Assembly (NCBI GenBank): GCA_027579435.1
Contig: JANBPK010001037.1
Span: forward strand, 62,001 to 126,000
Length of the DNA stretch: 64,000 bases
Origin: Candolleomyces eurysporus
Taxonomy: Eukaryota > Basidiomycota > Agaricomycetes > Agaricales > Psathyrellaceae
Reading direction: 5' to 3'
Part shown: one piece after another, positions 11,547-23,534 of the stretch
Numbering within the stretch: position 1 is the first letter of the stretch
How the letters are laid out: every line of letters begins with the position of its first letter
Made by a program: the position numbers and the translations under genes
The notes under the pieces: generated by a model
What the model was told of the DNA's origin: nothing
The model's database searches: none
Seen by the model: the letters and a program-made list of their open reading frames with translations, nothing else

Positions 11547-12142
11547 GTTTAGGATTTGGACAGCAGACTCAAGGCTCCATTAGCAGCAGGCAGTGAACAT
11601 GTCGTTTCCACCAAGAGAGTTTAGAGCGCAGCGGTGACGTGACATCGCCCGCCGCCGGCCGACCAGCACAGCCGCACGACCCGAATTCGAAGCCGCGTGA
11701 AAGTCTGGAATTGAGAATTGTGGCTCGCGTGCAACCACAAGAATGCTGCATTCATGGCTGCGATTCCAGGACGCCAAAATTCGGGCTGCTCAAGCCACCA
11801 GTCTGTGCTCGGGCTGCATGGGATTCTCGACGCTCTGCAACGAGCCTGGTGTGCAGTAAATCGTATGGAAAATCGCTCCGCCAGGAACATCAACACCTGC
11901 TGTGCCCGGAGTTGTGACGTGACGTCTCGATCAGGAAGTGGTGACATCAGGCAGAATGGGTACCGAGCCAAGGCCATTCACCCTCTCAAAAGGCTTTGCC
12001 ACTAATCGCACACGCTCCCTTACCCACTTGCGCCTCTGTCTCGCGCATTTCCTTCTTCTCTTCCGTTTTCTCCCCCCTCCCGAACTTCCTCCCCTTCCTC
12101 CCCCTCCCTTTCTGACTTGTCTCAACCACCACACCTGCCAAC
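11547..12142. promoter_or_regulatory. Divergent promoter UGO1 / tricalbin with pyrimidine-rich tract
   Basis: Just upstream of the tricalbin start, 12015-12130 is almost pure pyrimidine (runs of C and T). This is a common feature of strong fungal promoters and transcription start regions. No coding exon is convincing in the rest. Confidence 0.45.
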
Positions 12143-15100
12143 ATGGCGACGCTCCCGGCCAGCGACGCAGCACATGCCATGGCCCACGACATTTTGAAAC
12201 AAGACGCGGCCAAGGGTGGTGTCCCCGTGCACTCGTTCGACCCTGACGCAACCCCAGCCCAGAAAGCTGCCCAAGCCGGCAGAGCAAAGGACAAGCTGGA
12301 GTCTACCATACAGGAGAAGGCGCCACCTCCAACGGAAAGAGGTATGTATGACGCTGTCGAGGTCCACTCCACCGCCGCGCCTTGGCTGATCATTTTGCAG
12401 AGGTCGATGTTCACAGCGGTCCTGCTAACGGCAATGTGATCCCAACCATTACCATCCAAGACCACGACGGAGAGAAGGAGGCGGTTGCAAAAGACACGCC
12501 CCAGGACGCCAAGGAAGTCGTCGAACCCACTCCCAGCGAAACTGATTCCATCCCTGGCTCAATGCCCGCTGCTCCCTATACCATCCCAGACTGGTACGTG
12601 ATTGGATGGCGTGAGCACGCTGGTGTCGACAAGCCGGCCTTGGAAGGCGAAGAAAAGGACAAGTACATTCTCGACCAGTTCCTGACCGAGCAGTTCTACG
12701 GCGCGTGGTACCACAATGCCGCTGTGATTATTGGGGTTCGTGTCTTCCTTCGATCTTAGCTCCGCTGGTGACTGAGACGAAGTCTTCTAGGCCGTCTTTG
12801 CATCCCATTTCCTGACCCGATTTGGTTTCGGCTGGGGATGGCTCCTCATCATCCTCGCGTTCTGCAACTCCTACTATTCATCTTCCATGGCCAGATTCCG
12901 CCGCAACGCCCGCGATGACATACAGCGAGAGCTTGTCAAAGTCCGTCTTGGCTCTGAACACGAATCAGCGGAATGGATAAATCAGTTCCTTCAACGCTTC
13001 TGGATCATTTATGAACCCATTCTCTCCAAGGCGATTGTTGCCTCGGTTGATCAAGTCCTCAGCATCTACACTCCCGCGTTCTTGGATTCTTTGCGTCTCG
13101 GCGACTTCACTCTTGGCAGCAAAGCACCCCGTATTGACAAAGTGCGAACGTTCACCAACACCGATGACGAAACCGTTATGATGGACTGGGCTTTCTCCTT
13201 CACACCCAAGGACACATCTGATATGCTCGGTCGCCAAATTGAAGGCCAGGCCAATCCCAAAATTATCCTGTACATCCGAGTCGGGAAGGGTCTAGCCAAC
13301 GTCTCAATGCCTATCCTCGTGGAAGACATTACATTCAGCGGCATTATGCGTGTCCGTCTCAAGCTCGTGACCAACTTCCCTCATATACAGACCGTGGACC
13401 TCAGCTTCCTCGAGCCTCCAACGATCGACTACGTCCTGAAACCCATCGGCGGTGAAACGTTTGGTTTTGATATTGCTAGCGTGAGTCAATGTTAGTATCC
13501 ATGACGTGGTGATGTTGATCACGCCGCCGCAGATACCTGGTTTGTCTTCGTTCATTCGGGACACTACCCATGCAGTCCTCAGGCCCATGATGTACGACCC
13601 CAACGTGTTCACCTTGAACCTGGAGCAGCTTCTCTCTGGCAAGCCTCTCGACGCAGCCATTGGTGTGCTGAAGGTGACTGTGCACTCTGCCCGTGGCGTC
13701 AAAGGTGTTAAGATTGGTGGCGGAACCCCTGATCCGTTTGTGGCTCTTTCCCTCAATGAACGCGCAGAAATCGCTCGCACCAGATGGAAATCTAATACGT
13801 GAGTGAGACTATTCATGGAACTGTGGGCGTTGTATTCAATTCTATTTTAGGTATAACCCTACATGGGTCGAAACCAAGTATATCCTCATCAACAACCTGC
13901 ACGAGCGGCTTATTTTGAACCTGTATGACTACAACGAACACCGCAGCCATACCAAGCTATCTAGTGCTTCATTTGAACTGGCCAAGTTGGAGGAAGACTC
14001 TGTTCAGGAGGGAATCGTTTCTGATTTGCTCAAGGAAGGCAAGGAGCGTGGACAGTTGCGCTATGATCTTGAATACTTCCCTGCCATCGAGCCTGAGCAA
14101 GGAAAGGACATGCCTGATTCGAGTCAGTCTATTTATATCTCTTTTCCGACACTTCGCTGACGTAGCGTATTGTTCAGGCGTTGGAATTGTTCGCCTGGTC
14201 ATCCATCAAGCGAAAGATTTGGATAACACCAAGTCGATGTCCGGAGAACTCAACCCCATGGCCAAGGTCTACCTTTCTACCGATCGCAAACCATCATACA
14301 CCACTCGCAAGTACAAGCACACGAACAATCCTGTCTGGGAGGAACCCTACGAATTCCTGTGCTCGAACAAGGAGAGCGAGGTTATCACTGTTAAGGTTAT
14401 TGATGATCGTGATTTCTTGAAGGACCCTGTGGTTGGGTACATGTCGATTCGTCTTGCGGATTTGCTTCAGGAAAAGGCTGCTGGAAAGGATTGGTTCCCG
14501 CTTAGTGCGTGCAAGAAGGGGAGGATTCGTGTCTCGGCGGAGTGGAAACCTGTTGCGATGGCTGGGAGTCTTGAAGGTGCTGATCACTACACTCCACCTA
14601 TCGGTGTCGTCCGCCTTTGGCTCAAGAGGGCTGAGGATGTCAAGTGAGTCGTGTTTTGCTGCGATTGCGTTGTCGCATCCGCTGATATTGCTGCAGGAAC
14701 GTTGAAGCGGCACTTGGCGGAAAGAGCGATCCTTATGTCCGTGTTCAAGTCAGGAACGTTACGAAGGGTAGGACTGAGGTTATCAATAACAGTGAGTTTA
14801 TTTTTCCTTCCCATCATCGCCTTTTCTGATTCACGCGTTGCAGACTTGAATCCTGTTTGGGACCAGATCATCTACATTCCTGGTAAGAGTTTTGCTTCAG
14901 GTTAAAGAAGGCCTTGCTAACGATCTTATTCTAGTTCATTCGGCACGCGAGGTACGCCAAAGCATTGGTCGCGAAATGTTCAACTTTACTGATGGCTATG
15001 TAGTCACTCATGCTCGAGTGCATGGACTACCAGCACCTTACCAGGGTCAGTGTTTTCGTGCACCGACTCCGCCTCATACTGACCAACGGTGATAGGATCG

Positions 15101-17608
15101 CTCTCTTGGATCGACTGAGTTGCACGTCTCGGACTTGGTTACTGAAACCAATGATCCTCGCTTCCCCTACGAGTCTTCTGGTGCCTCCGATAACATTGAA
15201 CCTCTCCGACTCGACAAAGGCTCCACCAAGGGTAATCTCCACTATCAGGCCGTCTTCATCCCCGCTATGAAACTCAAGAACATCAAATTTGACCACACGA
15301 TCGACCCTCTCAAGCCAGCTGCAGGATCGCAAGGTAGCGACAGTGATGGTGGAAGCATCTCGGATGGGGCGTCCATTGCATCTGACGAACACTTTACTCC
15401 TGTTGAACTGACCGTCAAGCCGGGCCAGAAGACCAAACCACCACCCATCAAGACGACTCCTGCCAATGGAACTGTCAGTGAAGACGGGGTCAAGGCTGTT
15501 GACTTTGCTGAGCAGGGTGAAGAAGGGCAAGAGGTCGAGGTGCCTGCTCAGGCTTCTAACCCCGCTACACCTATCACTGCTTCCACCACGAATGGTGGAC
15601 CACCGGTCTCGGAAGGCATTGAGATGGCAACTGAGGAGCTGTTGGCTCAACGTAAGTGTCCATTTTCCTTGACTGTTGCTCGTGTCTGATGAGTTTTTGG
15701 TTTAGAATCTGGCATCATCGTATTCAACGTTATCTCTGGACACTTGGCCAAGAAGGGTCGTATCGAAGTTCTCTTGGATGATGGTTACTGGCCCTGCTTC
15801 AGCACACTCAAGTCTCGCAGTACTACGGCGCAGTGGGATTATGTTGGCGAAGGTTTCTTGAAGGAGATGGACTTTGGACAAGTTTGGTTGCGCCTCGACC
15901 AGGCTGAAGACGATGACAAGGATGATATTGCCGCTGAGTGGGTTGGTGACGCGAAGGAATTCTTGAATTGGACTCTGGTTTGTGCAAGCTTTGCTTCTTG
16001 GGTGTACATGAACTGATCTTTTCCCGTCTTTGATTAGGAGGGACCCCACGAATTCACCCTTAACAACAAGGATGGCGAAGGTACAACTACCGTCAAGGTT
16101 GAAAGTCGTTTCATTCCCGTTCCGGTCACCCTCGAACCGCGCGAGAGCGTTAGCAGTAAGAGCTTTACCCCTATTGCGTTGGATGTAAGCTGAGTTCTCG
16201 TCCAGATCAAGGTGTTGTTCGGGTCGAGCTTTTGGATGCACATGACCTTCGTGCCGCTGATCGAAGTGGTAAGTTCTACGCGATATTATTCACCTGACCC
16301 TGCAGCTGATTTACCTCGTGGTAGGTAAATCGGATCCCTACGCTGTGTTCACCCTCAACGGATCGAAAGTCTACAAATCCGAGACGAAGAAGAAGACTTT
16401 GGTTCCCGAATGGAACGAAACCTTTGAAGCCACCGTGGTACGTAAAATATCGTCGTCATTGGTCAGAAGATCCGTGTTCTAACCTCACTCGGTTTAGCCT
16501 TCCCGTGTCGCTGCCAATTTCGAGGTGGAGATCTTTGACTGGAACCAGATTGAGCAAGCCAAGAGCCTGGGTGTCGGTACTATCAACCTTGCTGACCTGG
16601 AACCCTTCGAAGTCTCTGAACAAAATGTTGCGCTCTCAACATCGAAGCACGGTCCCAAGGGTCATGTACGGGTGCGAATCGTCTTCCAGCCTGCTATCAT
16701 CGCCAAGACTCGAAAGAACACTTCTACGCTCACTACGACCGGACGTGCCTTGACTCAAATCGGTGGTTTGCCTGTGAATGCCGGCAAGGGTGTGTACCAT
16801 GGTGTGACTGGCGTTTTCAAGCGAGGCAACAAGAACAAGGGCGAAGGACTTTCTGCCCTCCCTGAACCCACCCTCCCTGCCGTCCCTAGCGTCCCTACTG
16901 GTCAAGCTTCCAAGCCTGTCGGAGCTCCCAACGAAGAGTTGGCTCCTGGTATCGCTCCTTTCCCGTCAGAGGAGAATGGAGTCCTTCCTGTTGCATCAAG
17001 CAATGAACCGGGAACACTGAGGGTTACCGTACTTGACGCCAAAGACCTTGCGTCCGCAGACTGGAAGCCGTATGCGACGTTGAGATTGGGTGATAGAGAG
17101 TTCAAGACGAAGCACACTGGAAAGACGTCTACACCTGAATGGTGCGTTTAGCAGTTTATCAGTTGAGTTTGCAATGTTTACTGATTGGCTTTTTTTTCGA
17201 CAGGAACGAAGCTTTCAAGTTTGCAGCATCGGCTCATACTCCCAAGTTGTTCATTTGGATGCACGACCACAAGACTCTCGGCAAAGACAAGGAAATCGGG
17301 GAGGCTGAAATTGATGTACGTGTTCCGTTGGATTTCTAGCTTTTGTCAGTTGTCTAATTTTTAATGCTTTATTATAGCTCTGGAGACACATCCAACCGTC
17401 TGGTGGTGTTTCTTCCGCAGAGGTGCTCGCACAGCTCCGACCTGCTGGTTCAATCCGTCTCCGACTGGAATTCGACCCCGCAACGAACCCAATTAGCAGT
17501 CGGGCTTCGGTGTCGTCTGGTGAACCCGGCCTTGGTCGTACCATGTCAAACCTCACTCCTTCGAGATTCAGCATCCACAGGAAGAGGACGAGTGCAGAAG
17601 ACGAGTAA
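12143..17608 (+). CDS. TCB: Tricalbin (extended-synaptotagmin-like ER-plasma membrane tether)
   Basis: Tethers ER to plasma membrane and moves lipid between them. About 1,500 residues, more than fifteen short introns. After an acidic N-terminus comes a membrane hairpin (around NAAVIIGAVFASHFLTRFGF, 12715-12880). The SMP lipid-transfer domain follows (starting LGSEHESAEWINQFLQRFW, 12950-13490). There are several C2 domains: GVLKVTVHSARGVKGVKIGG (13660), VGIVRLVIHQAKDLDNTKSM (14180), GVVRLWLKRAEDVK (14600), GVVRVELLDAHDLRAADRSG (16215) and GTLRVTVLDAKDLASADWKP (17010). The fourth keeps the Ca2+-site pattern SGKSDPY; the last has lost most acidic ligands. The stop is TAA 17606-17608. Yeast tricalbins have similar length and order. 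Confidence 0.92.
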
Positions 17609-17863
17609 GCGTGGATGTCGATGGACTTTTTTTTGAATTCGTTTCGTTGCCCCCTTCTGATGTAATGAGGGCTTCGCTTCTTATGCATGCTGTTATCTCC
17701 ACGATCTTTCTCCTCCTTTTTATCCTAGTAGTATGCTTTAGTCTGCGATTTTTGCTCATTGTGTAGTTTTTAGTTTTGCATCGGACCTGTTAGTACCTCA
17801 CGCGATAGGACAGCGCTGCAGTTTGGAAATGACTACAATATTACAGCATTTTTTNGACAGAGA

Positions 17864-20522
17864 TTATGAAGGCCCGCCAGCTCTGGCCATCTTCTTGTCG
17901 TGACCGCGCTTTCGGTCATGGTTGGCGTGACTGCTCTTATTTCTGTCCTTGTAAGCTCTGTCTCCGCCTCCTCCGCTTCCTCCAGCTTGATTGCCGCCCC
18001 TCCCGCCACCTCCGCCGCCGCGCCCTCTTCCACCGCCACCGCCACCACCTCCGCCTCCCCGACCTCTTCCTCCACCTCTCCCACCCCGTTGTCCATCTCC
18101 ACGATGGGATTGATGGTTTGAAGGGCCAGGGATGTTGGCTTGAGGTCCAGGGGAGGCAGACCTGTTTCCCTTGAATTCATGCTTGCGGAGGAGCCTGTCT
18201 TTCTTCTTGGGCTAGAGCACACATAGCAGTAACAGTTAGTAAAAAGGCTCCTAAACTGTTGAAGGGCGAAAAAAAANCGACGTACATCCCTCTCCAAAAT
18301 CACGGCCCATCCTTGAATCTGCTCATCGCTCCACCCAGTACGAGCTTTCAAGTCTGCCCGGGCCTTGCCTCTCCGCGTTGCCGCATCGCGAGCGAAGACG
18401 GCTGGGTCGGAGAGGTAGGCCTGTCCCAGGATGGCTTCGATCCTCTTCATGTTGTTGGCATCAACGTCCGCGGACGTGCCAGGACCAGCAGCATCGGTAA
18501 CACCGACTTCGTCCTCAGAATTGTCGTCAGAGTCCGATTCGCCTTGGGCGCCTGGGATTCGGACGGCTGTATCCTCCAAGTCGAGCTCGTCTTCTTCGAA
18601 CGCAACTTCGTACACTTTCTTGCTCTTTCCTTTAGAGTTGCTGCTGCTGCTGGGAGCGTCGGGAACGTCGAAAGGATTGATGTCGTCTTCGTCCTCTTCA
18701 TCATCGTCTTCTTGGTCCATTACTTCGACTCGGCGGAGGATGTCGGCTTTCATTTCGTCGCGGAGCCTCTTGTCGGCTGCGCTTGACGAACTGTCGAGAA
18801 CAAGAGATGCAAGAGGATAGGTGGGTCAGTTTAGGGTCAAATCTGAGAGACGATGTGAAACAAAGTATATACGTACGCATTCACTTGTTCCTCCAGGTCC
18901 TTCTTCCCGAACCTCACCGTGCTAAAATCGATAACTTCGTCATCGAATACGTTCCGTCGTTCGTACACCCCTTGAGACGGCGCGGATGGTGCAGAATAAA
19001 CCCCGAGCGGTGCGGACGATGCAGAATAATTCTCGAGCGGTGCGGACGGTGCAGAAGAACGCTCGGGCGGTGCGGAGGGTCCAGAAGAACGCATTTCACG
19101 TTCGAGTACGTCGGCGTCAGGTGCACTCCCTTCCAAGAGCGCCTCGATAACTCTTTCGGTGTTTCCTCCATATCTCGAGGACTTGAGAAGGTTGGAGACA
19201 TATTCGAGGGATAAATCGGGCAAGATATCGAGGACTTGAGACGCCTTGGTTGCGATTTCGACGTCCCTCTCTTGATATATGTAAGAAGTCGATGGAGCGG
19301 AAGATGGGCCGGGGACATCAGTGACGACCGTGGCTGTGGTGCTGGTGCCCCCAACATGAGATGTCGATCCACCGGCTCTCGAATGCCTCTGTAGACCAGA
19401 TCCTCGTAGCAGGATTTTGAGGGCACCGGGGTCTTTCTTCTTGTTCCCAGATCCTGCTTTCGAGGTGCCGATGGCATTCTCTAGTAGCTCCAATCTAGCA
19501 TCTCGCTCCTCCGCTTTGTTCAATGCTCGAGCAAGCATTGTGGATAGGTCGTGTGTGTTTTGGTAGTCTTGCAGCAGAGAATAGTTGACGAAAGGCGTGG
19601 GAGGTGTAGACGAATTGTCGGAATTGGAGGCGCCCTGGGCAACTTCCGTCATGGCGAAAAGTGCTGTAAACGCGATTTCAGTCTGCATTGCAAGCCCCCG
19701 GCTGTCCGCCAAAGCAAGACTGTTGAGCAGGCGCTTGAAGATAATGTGGAAGCTGTCCAAGAGAGTGACTCTGGTAGTGAGGAAGATGGATGTCCACTCA
19801 GTGGGGTCTGTGGGTGTGTTGGTGTTGCTTGAAAGGGCCGAGAGGAGGGCATTGGGTCCACCGTAGGAATGCGCGGTCGTGGTCAGTCCGGGAAGATAGA
19901 TTTTGGCAAGGGCGGCGAGGAAATCCGTGCTTAGGATGAATGGGCTCAGCAACGACTCGGAACCGCTGGCTGTGTCGCTATAGCTGCTGGCCAGAACGAA
20001 ACAGTAGATGCACTCTGCCGCTTTCCGCTGGCTGTACAAGCCCCGCCCGTTCTCCAGAATTCGGGTGAAGGAAGGGATAAGGCTCTCCTTGACATCATTT
20101 ATGAGCCTCGTTGACGAAGCCGTTTGGAATAGCTTCTGGAGCTTCGACGGGACAGATCTTGCGTAAACGACGGCCAGGTCTACAAGGACTTTGAGATCGT
20201 CCAGCAATCCGTGTTCAGCTAGAATCTGAGCCAGCTGCAGGACCTTGGCATGTATGGCCTTATCAATGCTGGATTTCACTGGTGCATTGTTCCAGATGAG
20301 GGCCTGGAGAACGGTGAACGCATGATCTACGGCATATGATCGCAGAAAGTTGAGCGATGAAGATACGCTCTTTTTGCCGGTATCGACAGCGATGGACCCC
20401 AGGGCTGCAGAGAGTGCATTGGATATGGATGAATTGAGCGACGACTGCTGGGTTGGCGATAGACTGGCACGAGCAGTGGCGGATGGATAGAGGGGGAGGG
20501 GAGGCAGCGACTGGATAGTCAT
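17864..20522 (-). CDS. ASCC2/Cue3-like CUE-domain protein with RGG-rich tail
   Basis: Homologue of the ubiquitin-binding subunit of the ASC-1/ribosome-quality-control trigger complex, which splits collided ribosomes. About 830 residues. Exon 1 (18890-20522) holds a helical N-terminal domain and a CUE domain, QVLDILPDLSLEYVSNLLKS, then NTERVIEALLEG. A repetitive Ser/Ala/Pro stretch follows (repeats of roughly SSAPSAPLE, 18980-19100), then NVFDDEVIDFSTVRFGKKD, a motif conserved in this family. The 3' exons encode an acidic segment, WSDEQIQGWAVILERD, and a Gly/Arg-rich tail (17960-18080) likely to bind RNA. N at 18277 lies inside the last intron. The stop is TAA at 17864-17866. The CUE assignment is strong; the complex membership is inferred from domain order. 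Confidence 0.83.
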
Positions 20523-20657
20523 GGTCGCAGTCTAGAAGGTCTGATCAATTTCCCTTGTCACCGGTAAACAATACTTCCTATTGCGGCTTCCTTTCCCCCA
20601 GTTATAGCCATCTATTCAACTAATACCACATTCTTGCATTCCCCATGAGTCCATGAG

Positions 20658-23333
20658 ATGGCGACCCTCCCAAGATCATCAGGCAAATCCACCCTCCTCA
20701 ACAGGCCAAACACCCAAGACTTCGATAGCGGCGTCAACTCGTCCACAGCGTGGACAGAGTCCAACAACCCCTCTGTCTCCTTGCTTCGGCCACGCAAATA
20801 CCTCTCAGAGTCTGATTTACGCCAGAATGGCTCTTTATCAGACGACGAACTAGATGATGGCCCTGAAGACGAAACCCATTCGCGATCAGCCCGTGCTTTA
20901 TACGGCTTCCAGGGCAAGGCCGAATTTCGAGAGCTCGATGTCGAGGCAGGAGACGAAATCAGCGTGTTGAAAGAAGACGTAGGTGAAGGCTGGAGCCTGG
21001 TAAAGAACGCCAATGGAGAGATTGGATTACTTCCTCAGACTTACTACACGGTACGTTGCGCTGTAACCATCCCCTGTCGTACCCATTCATTTATAAACCC
21101 TTAGTTCACCTCAGAGTTCTCTCCGGCTCCCGACCTTGAAATTGACAACTCCCCCAACGGTAAACAATATCCCAAACGAAAGGAGGCTACGAACGACTCT
21201 GTAACTCCTCGAGGCTCACCCAGGAACTCTCAAGCGCCATCCTCCCCACCTCTGATTCCTCAGAATACTGGTGAATGGACGGCCGCTTTCCCCAGCTTCA
21301 GACACAGCCTGTTGGGAGGCAAGTCTCTGAACCGCTTCTCGGCATTTGTCACCAGTGGTGCCGAGGAATTCGTTCTGAAAGGCTCCCCTACCGACTCCAC
21401 TGCTCTTGACGCCGCGACGTCCAATCCTCCCGAGCAGCCTCTTTCTGGACATACGAAAGAGGATTCCTCGGACTCCTTTGACGAGGATGAACAGCGGAAA
21501 CAAAGCCGGTTAGAAGCAGACCGCCACTTTGTGAGCAGCGGCCCCTCGTGGAAGGAGAAGGTACCCCCTTTCCGCATCTTGGTGCACTCGCCTTCGAAAC
21601 GGTCCTCGATGTTTTCAGGGGCGTACACCGTTTATAGCGTTACGTCTTTCTTTCACGCTCCTCAAAGTGAAGGGGATGAAGATGATCTTGTCGACCCGGA
21701 GGATCCCATCGCCAGTGTCACTGTTCAGCGGCGGTTCTCCCATTTCGTCATTCTGCATACGGCATTGACGCGTCGACTACCGGGTATTGCCCTACCCCCT
21801 CTTCCAGAGAAGCAGTACGCTGGGAGGTTCAGTGATGACTTTGTGGAAGCACGAAGAGGTGACTTGGAGCGCTATATCAACAAGGTCATCCGTCATCCAG
21901 TCGCTCGATACGCAGAGATGCTTACTTTCTTCCTGAGCTGTGAAAGTGATTCTGTAGGTTTCTTTCTCCTGTCTTCTATGGTGTGGCAGAGCTCTGAGGT
22001 TGTTTCCTCGCTCCCCAACAGGAATGGAAGCGGCAAGTTCCAGAGCACTTGTCAATGCCGCCAGCCGGTCCCTCGTTCTACGCTCGCGTATACCATCCTG
22101 CTTACAACCTCGACAAAGATGATGCAGCAAACGCGATCGACCTGTTTGATAACCACACTAAAGCTGTTGGGACAGGTGTCCAAAATTTGCGAGGTATTTT
22201 CTCAAAGATACGGGAGGCTCGGATAGGTATGTACTGTCGAACCCTTCGTGATTAATAGGGGTATCTCGTTGAGGAGCGACTCCTAGATATGTCAAGGGCC
22301 GAACGCCTGCTGTCGTATTCCTTCTTGTCACTCATAACCGGCAAGCCGTTAGCATCTTCATCGTCGTCATCATCAACAGAACCGGCAGACGTCCACGCGA
22401 CAACCTCTATAGCAAAAGGCTTGGTGAACGAGGCAGGCGCTTGGTGTTGGAGGGAAAACTGTGAAGGTAAAGTTTCTTATCTATTTCTATGGCTATATCA
22501 TCTTTTGACGAAAGTGTTAATCCTATCTTTTAGACTGCTTGAAACTGACCAAAGCGATCCAGAAGACATCTGAAACTTTGCAGAACGTTGCCGATCTATA
22601 TGACGACCATGCTCGTAGGACTCAGCTCTCAACACATGAATCTATGAAGACGATGGCGCATCCTGCAGCCATTTATGAAGTGAGAGAGAGAGCCCCGATG
22701 AATTTGTTCAAGAATATTGCTCATCGGTTGGTTTAAGGGAATAATCTCAACACATCGTTCCACTCTATCGAGATTCAACGAGGCTGTATACGGGACCTAC
22801 GTACGCCTTTCTCTTTCCCTCTAATCAGACTCAAGAACAGGGACTTACGAAAGGTTACTGGTTACCAGCCAGACGACGATGTCGCCAACCGCTGCGAAAC
22901 CGTGCTCAACATAACAATGGCGGAAATGGACACGTACCATAACCAGAAGTTTGAAGATTTTCAAAAACTGGTCACGGAGCACCTGGATGGCGAGATCCAG
23001 GTTTATGAACAGGTGAGCAGTCCTTACCTCTCGCGCTCTGTGCATAGTCTTGACATTCACGCGCTATGGTAGATCCTAACTCGACTCTACCTCGCCCGGC
23101 GCAACTTTGACTCCCCCGAGTTCGACGAACTGGGCTCCTCCCCGGGCAAGAGCTCGATATACGAACGAGAGCTAGCCAATCCCAAGTTGACTCCAAGCCC
23201 TTTGACTCAGCCTTGCCCACATGTGTATGACTCAACACCTATGCGGCCTGTGAGCGTCGCAGTTCAAGAGGGCGTGAACATGCTTTTATCTAGTGCCGGA
23301 CGTGGAAGCGTGTTCAGCAAGTTTTGGCATTGA
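20658..23333 (+). CDS. SH3-PX-BAR sorting nexin (SNX9-like)
   Basis: Membrane-bending adaptor for endocytosis, binding phosphoinositide through PX and actin regulators through SH3. About 750 residues in several exons. The SH3 domain is at 20890-21110 (ARALYGFQGKAEFRELDVEA, then GWSLVKNANGEIGLLPQTYY). A disordered acidic linker follows. The PX domain is at 21550-21960 (FRILVHSPSKRSSMFSGAYT, VQRRFSHFVILHTALTRRLP, then LPPLPEKQYAGRF). The remaining exons form the helical BAR region (YNLDKDDAANAIDLFDNHTK onwards) to TGA 23331-23333. Introns lie at about 21053-21103, 21955-22020, 22228-22287, 22467-22533, 22735-22850 and 23012-23072. Single SH3 plus PX plus BAR argues for SNX9 rather than Bem1, which has two SH3 domains and PB1. 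Confidence 0.82.
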
Positions 23334-23534
23334 ATACATCTATATATATATTAACCCCGAATCTATCCGTCATATTCCACACATTATTCATTCTAGGTAT
23401 ATCTACTTGACTGTCTATGTCATACGTTAGGTATCCGAAGCAAAGTCCCAGAGAGGAAGGAAAGCATACCGGTTATCTATAACAATACAACTCGATGGAG
23501 GGAGCCACGGGAAAAGAGCAGGACAGACAGACAG

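Noticed and set aside
18431..18820. Plus-strand poly-Ser frame opposite the ASCC2-like gene
   Set aside because: Same effect: reverse complement of the acidic segment of the real minus-strand gene.
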